Shown here one piece after another: positions 5,507-8,277 of a DNA stretch of 8,277 bases. The first letter of the stretch is position 1, and the number at the start of each line of letters is the position of its first letter. Below the pieces are notes generated by a model. The model was not told the origin of the DNA. It did no database searches and saw only the letters and a program-made list of their open reading frames with translations. Source of the stretch: an uncultured Methanomicrobiales archaeon (lineage in GTDB: Archaea; Thermoplasmatota; Thermoplasmata; Methanomassiliicoccales; Methanomethylophilaceae); contig CAMMYR010000020.1 of assembly GCA_946528255.1 (NCBI GenBank), positions 1-8,277 of the forward strand, in the 5' to 3' direction. Position numbers and translations under genes: made by a program.

Positions 5507-5513
5507 TACTTAT
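5507..5513 (+). promoter_or_regulatory. TATA-like box TACTTAT, first surface-protein gene
   Basis: TACTTAT within GAAATACTTATTG ends 23 nt before the ATG at 5537, which predicts a leaderless transcript. The same heptamer occurs at exactly the same distance before the second paralogue, which is good comparative support. Confidence 0.6.
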
Positions 5514-5536
5514 TGCGGTACAAAACTCGCTTAGGT

Positions 5537-6547
5537 ATGGACTCAAAAGCCATAATTGCAATTGCAGTAGTAGCCATCCTTGTGGTGGCTGGAGCCTGCG
5601 TCTTTTTCCTCGCCAACAACAACAGCGATGACAAAGACAAAGACAAGGTGGAAGTCTACAGAGAAATCCAGGAAGGAGATAAGATCGGGATGGGCGTTAG
5701 CGCGATGATCGATTTCGCCGGTGAGCCCAAAGAGGGCAACCTCGGCGAATTCATGGACCGCCTCTACCCCTCCCTCGAGGGATTCGAAGCCGGTGAGAAG
5801 GCCAAGGTCACCATCAACTCCAAGGATTACGACTGCACCATCTATACATCGAACGACCTGGGAATCAAGACTGTCATGTACGTCCTGGATTCCGAATTCG
5901 TCGCCAAGTCCCTCGCCTATTTCGGCGACGAGCCGACGACTCAGAGCGCAGTCACCAACACCAACCTCGACCCTACTAAGGGAGCCGACCAGGAGGTCGT
6001 CGCGGGCAGCTACTACGTCATGACCACAACCACGGAGATTGAGGCAGGCGGAGACGATATGAAGATGACCGGAACAATCCGCTACGAGATGGTCTCCATC
6101 GATGCCGACACCGGAATAGGGGAGATCAAGACCAGCGTCAACATGACCGGTTCCGGAAACGTGAACCTGGAGGTCGAGAGCATCGCCGATGGAAAGGTCA
6201 AATTCAAGGATGCCGAGGGAATCGCCACCGTGAACGAGGCCATGGGCTCTTACGCCTACGACCGCTTCATAGTTTTCCTCGAGGATGATATGGATGCCGA
6301 AATCGCCTACGGCGAGAAGAGCTCCAAGACCATGGACACCGAGTACGGGAAGCGCGAGGTCACCTCCCAGGAGGTCAGATACACCATAGAGGACACGACC
6401 ACCACGGTGACCTGCCTGTTCGGCGCGAAGAACGTCCTCTACGGAGCCGTCTCCGAGCAGGAGACCGAAATCTTAGATGTCGCTGTGATCATGATCGTCA
6501 GCTACACCCTCAAGGACTGCACGGCGGTCACCACCGAGGAGATCTGA
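5537..6547 (+). CDS. Membrane-anchored extracytoplasmic protein of unknown function, tandem copy 1
   Basis: A 336-aa protein of a family I do not recognise. Residues about 4-26 form one hydrophobic anchor that ends in CVFFLANNN, followed by an Asp/Lys-rich linker (SDDKDKDK) and a roughly 300-residue ectodomain. The ectodomain is rich in Thr, Val, Glu and alternating beta-type segments. Cysteines at 100, 293 and 328 are shared with copy 2. Cys21 lies within the anchor in VAGAC; this is a poor lipobox and hydrophobic residues continue after it, so a lipoprotein is unlikely. The start at 5537 aligns with copy 2 and is preceded by the TACTTAT box; an upstream in-frame TTG at 5513 is rejected because it lies inside that box. 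Segments most alike between copies are YVLDS-F-AK, TNLDP-K, KVKFKDAE, YGEKSS and GKREV-SQ. A cell-surface or envelope role is inferred from topology only. Confidence 0.8.
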   Translation: MDSKAIIAIAVVAILVVAGACVFFLANNNSDDKDKDKVEVYREIQEGDKIGMGVSAMIDFAGEPKEGNLGEFMDRLYPSLEGFEAGEKAKVTINSKDYDCTIYTSNDLGIKTVMYVLDSEFVAKSLAYFGDEPTTQSAVTNTNLDPTKGADQEVVAGSYYVMTTTTEIEAGGDDMKMTGTIRYEMVSIDADTGIGEIKTSVNMTGSGNVNLEVESIADGKVKFKDAEGIATVNEAMGSYAYDRFIVFLEDDMDAEIAYGEKSSKTMDTEYGKREVTSQEVRYTIEDTTTTVTCLFGAKNVLYGAVSEQETEILDVAVIMIVSYTLKDCTAVTTEEI

Positions 6548-6551
6548 AACC

Positions 6552-6605
6552 GGCCCCCGGGCCCATCTTAAAGCGCCATCGGGGCTACTGCCCCGTGGCC
6601 ATTTT
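6552..6605 (+). terminator. Double-hairpin terminator of copy 1
   Basis: Just after the TGA come a GGCC-CCCG-GGCC hairpin (6552-6563) and then TCTTAAA. A second hairpin follows, GCCA/TGGC (6575-6578 with 6596-6599) and GGGGC/GCCCC (6581-6585 with 6590-6594) around loop TACT. A TTTT run ends it at 6605. The same two-hairpin layout recurs exactly 1185 bp later. Confidence 0.65.
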
Positions 6606-6691
6606 CCGCGGCATACCTGAATTGCGCTGTGGATCTGGCTACCCATATTCTGGTTGGACGATTATGCTGACCGCTGGATTTTTAAGATAAT

Positions 6692-6698
6692 TACTTAT
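6692..6698 (+). promoter_or_regulatory. TATA-like box TACTTAT, second surface-protein gene
   Basis: TACTTAT in GATAATTACTTATCACG ends 23 nt before the ATG at 6722, the same word and spacing as in copy 1. The stretch between the copy-1 terminator and this box (6606-6685) shows no other feature. A leaderless transcript is expected. Confidence 0.6.
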
Positions 6699-6721
6699 CA
6701 CGACACTAGGTATTACTGGGC

Positions 6722-7732
6722 ATGGTGAAAAGTACCATACTCATAGTGGCGGTCGCAGCAGTCGCCGTGGCCGCTGGAGCCTGCGTCTTTTTCCTCGCCA
6801 ACAACAACGGCGATGATAAGGACGTAGACAGGGTCGATATCTACAGGGAACTGAAAGATGGAGATGAAATCAATGCCGGCTTTGATGTCGTCATGGATTT
6901 CACCAGCGAATCCCAGGAGATGGATGCAGATACTTTCTTCGGTAGCCTCTATTACCCAGTCACCCCTGAGGGAGAGAGGGCGAAGATCAAGATCAATTCC
7001 ACCGATTATGATTGCACCATAGTCGAATACGCATTCACCGAGAGCAAAACCTTGCTCTACGTTCTCGATTCCGGCTTCATAGCCAAGAGATCCGTCTACA
7101 ATGATGGTAAATTAACATACCAGACCGAGGTTACAACTACAAATCTGGACCCCGCCAAAAGCAAAGGCGAGCAGGTGCTCGTGAAGGGCAGCTACTATGA
7201 AATGAAGATGATTTTCGGCTTTAACCTTTACAGCATTGATTTGACAATCGATGGGACGATCCGCACAGAAGTAGACTCTGTTGATGATGACACTGGAGAT
7301 ATCATGGTCAAGGTAGATTCATCCCTCAGCGGCGATGTCAAGATGCTCATGGAGGTCGAGAGCATCATCGACAACAAGGTCAAATTCAAGGATGCCGAGG
7401 ATACAGTATCAATGAACGACGCCATGTCGCTCTACTCATACGATCATGTCATCAAGGCACACCAGGATAGCGGATACACCATCGCCTACGGCGAGAAGAG
7501 CTCGGAGAAGAAGAACACCGAGTTCGGGAAGCGCGAGGTCATATCCCAGCAACTCAAGTGCACAGGTGGACCTGGCGAGACAATGGAAGAGAACTGCGAG
7601 TTCGGCGTTGAAAACGTTATTTATAAACGCGTGATGACATTGGACTATGTGGTACTGGGCGGCATCGACCTGGATATGGTTGTAACTTATACCCTCTACA
7701 GCTGCACCGCTGTCTCCACCGAGAAGGTCTGA
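6722..7732 (+). CDS. Membrane-anchored extracytoplasmic protein of unknown function, tandem copy 2
   Basis: A 336-aa paralogue of the preceding gene, with the same plan: a short N-terminus (MVKST), a hydrophobic anchor (about 5-26) with Cys21, NNNGDDKD linker and a beta-type ectodomain. Cysteines at 98, 292 and 328 match copy 1, and an extra one at 280 (KCTGGPGE) gives this copy a possible additional disulfide. The anchor-coding DNA is identical to copy 1 over 36 nt (6773-6808 against 5588-5623), whereas much of the ectodomain has diverged, and small indels cancel out so that the total length is unchanged. Codon choice looks somewhat more A/T-rich than in copy 1 (for example tta, aga, ata), which suggests relaxed constraint or a different age. 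No known domain is recognised. It is probably displayed at the cell surface; ligand binding or adhesion would be guesses. Confidence 0.8.
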   Translation: MVKSTILIVAVAAVAVAAGACVFFLANNNGDDKDVDRVDIYRELKDGDEINAGFDVVMDFTSESQEMDADTFFGSLYYPVTPEGERAKIKINSTDYDCTIVEYAFTESKTLLYVLDSGFIAKRSVYNDGKLTYQTEVTTTNLDPAKSKGEQVLVKGSYYEMKMIFGFNLYSIDLTIDGTIRTEVDSVDDDTGDIMVKVDSSLSGDVKMLMEVESIIDNKVKFKDAEDTVSMNDAMSLYSYDHVIKAHQDSGYTIAYGEKSSEKKNTEFGKREVISQQLKCTGGPGETMEENCEFGVENVIYKRVMTLDYVVLGGIDLDMVVTYTLYSCTAVSTEKV

Positions 7733-7735
7733 AAC

Positions 7736-7794
7736 AGGCCCTATGGCCTTTCTTAAACAGCCATCGGGGCTCCGGCCCCATGGCTACCCTTTTT
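7736..7794 (+). terminator. Double-hairpin terminator of copy 2, merging into the purB promoter
   Basis: AGGCC-CTAT-GGCCT (7736-7749) is followed by TTCTTAAA. A second hairpin has GCCAT/ATGGC (7760-7764 with 7780-7784) and GGGGC/GCCCC (7766-7770 with 7775-7779) around TCCG, with one bulged C. The T-run at 7790-7794 ends it and also forms the left part of the purB TATA-like box. Confidence 0.7.
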
Positions 7795-7800
7795 AATATG
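7791..7800 (+). promoter_or_regulatory. TATA-like box of purB
   Basis: TTTTAATATG lies about 25 nt before the purB ATG at 7826, in the position expected for a leaderless archaeal transcript. No purine-rich ribosome site precedes the ATG, in keeping with leaderless translation. Confidence 0.5.
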
Positions 7801-7825
7801 TTATGCAATCGTCGCCACGATTCAA

Positions 7826-8277
7826 ATGAGCAACTCCTGTCCCCTCGATTACAGGTACGGCCGCCCCGAGATGAAGCAGGTCTTCAGCGAGGAGAGCCGC
7901 ATCCAGAACCAGATGTACGTCGAAGCCGCCCTGGCCAGAGCGCACGCCTCGCTCGGCACCATTTCCGAAGCCGATGCCGCCGAGATCACCCGCGTGGCCA
8001 GCCTGGACGTGGTCAGCGTCGACAGGATAAAGGAGATCGAGAAGGACACCCGCCATGACCTCATGGCCATGGTCAAGGCCATGACCGAGCAGTGCAAGGG
8101 AGATGCGGGGAAATACGTCCATCTGGGGGCTACTTCCAACGACATTGTGGATACAGCCACCGCCCTGCAGATCAAGGCCGCCATGGAGATCATCCTCCAG
8201 GACGTCGAGGATTTCATCTACACGCTGGCCGTGGTCGCCAAGAGGGAGAGGGACACCCTGGAGATCGGCAGGACCCA
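7826..8277 (+). CDS. purB: Adenylosuccinate lyase, N-terminal part
   Basis: The first 150 codons of PurB, which runs off the right edge. The enzyme removes fumarate from SAICAR and from adenylosuccinate, two steps of purine synthesis, and acts as a homotetramer of the fumarase/aspartase superfamily. The N-terminus DYRYGRPEMKQVFSEESR is typical of archaeal and Gram-positive type PurB. A long helix with EAALARAHASLG follows, then IEKDTRHDLMAMVKAM with the family's conserved TxHD-like segment (here DTRHD) and YVHLGATSNDIVDTA, the first conserved region with the active-site T-S-N-D. The signature loop (GSSxMPxKxN) lies outside the window. The ATG at 7826 is the first start in frame and fits the family's N-terminus. 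It has its own promoter and is probably independent of the surface-protein genes. Confidence 0.95.
   Translation, partial: MSNSCPLDYRYGRPEMKQVFSEESRIQNQMYVEAALARAHASLGTISEADAAEITRVASLDVVSVDRIKEIEKDTRHDLMAMVKAMTEQCKGDAGKYVHLGATSNDIVDTATALQIKAAMEIILQDVEDFIYTLAVVAKRERDTLEIGRT

Noticed and set aside
5513..5536. TTG start for the first surface protein
   Set aside because: It overlaps the TACTTAT box, adds residues absent from copy 2, and the ATG at 5537 aligns exactly with the copy-2 start.
5594..5602. Lipobox around Cys21 of the surface proteins
   Set aside because: VAGAC lacks the usual Leu at -3 and is followed by VFFLA, so the hydrophobic segment continues past the Cys; a plain membrane anchor fits better.
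1..8277. CRISPR array, insertion sequence or integrase-type element
   Set aside because: No regularly spaced short repeats, transposase motifs or terminal inverted repeats with target duplications were seen.

Overview
The window reads as a piece of an archaeal chromosome. The SRP54 GTPase is of the archaeal/eukaryotic type, TrmY (tRNA pseudouridine-54 methyltransferase) is archaeal, and the phosphopantetheine adenylyltransferase is of the archaeal class. An archaeal COG1340-type coiled-coil protein and A/T-rich TATA-like boxes about 23-27 nt before several start codons agree. The best guess for lineage is Thermoplasmatota, possibly Methanomassiliicoccales. That guess leans on general resemblance and on an in-frame amber codon in a conserved enzyme, which pyrrolysine would explain. 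No pyrrolysine gene lies in the window, so this is inference.

Positions 1-4004 are a compact minus-strand cluster, read from right to left: srp54, trmY, a 67-aa zinc-ribbon membrane protein, a fused CoA-synthesis/nucleotide-housecleaning protein (phosphopantetheine adenylyltransferase plus DUF84 inosine/xanthosine triphosphatase), and a GlcD-like FAD oxidoreductase cut by the left edge. Neighbouring genes overlap by 3 to 137 bp, which suggests one transcript from the TATA box at about 4031-4040. The adenylyltransferase is interrupted by an in-frame TAG at 1644-1646, and homology-like sequence resumes immediately after it in the same frame.

Positions 4005-4334 hold no convincing gene. They contain the srp54 promoter flanked by direct repeats, a G-rich tract, a long inverted repeat with a TATA-like box at the right distance for a small minus-strand RNA, and the terminator of the next gene. 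Positions 4335-5318 (minus) encode the coiled-coil protein. Its 5' region shares a 218-bp divergent spacer, rich in inverted repeats, with the first of two plus-strand genes.

Positions 5537-6547 and 6722-7732 are tandem paralogues of exactly equal length (336 aa each) for membrane-anchored extracytoplasmic proteins of unknown function. Each copy has its own TACTTAT promoter box exactly 23 nt before the ATG and its own double-hairpin terminator, so the whole transcription unit was duplicated with a start-to-start period of 1185 bp. The window ends in the 5' part of purB (adenylosuccinate lyase, 7826 onward), whose TATA-like box merges with the T-tract of the preceding terminator.

The strongest leads are the amber codon inside the CoA-synthesis fusion protein, the tandem surface-protein cassettes, and the candidate small RNA upstream of srp54.
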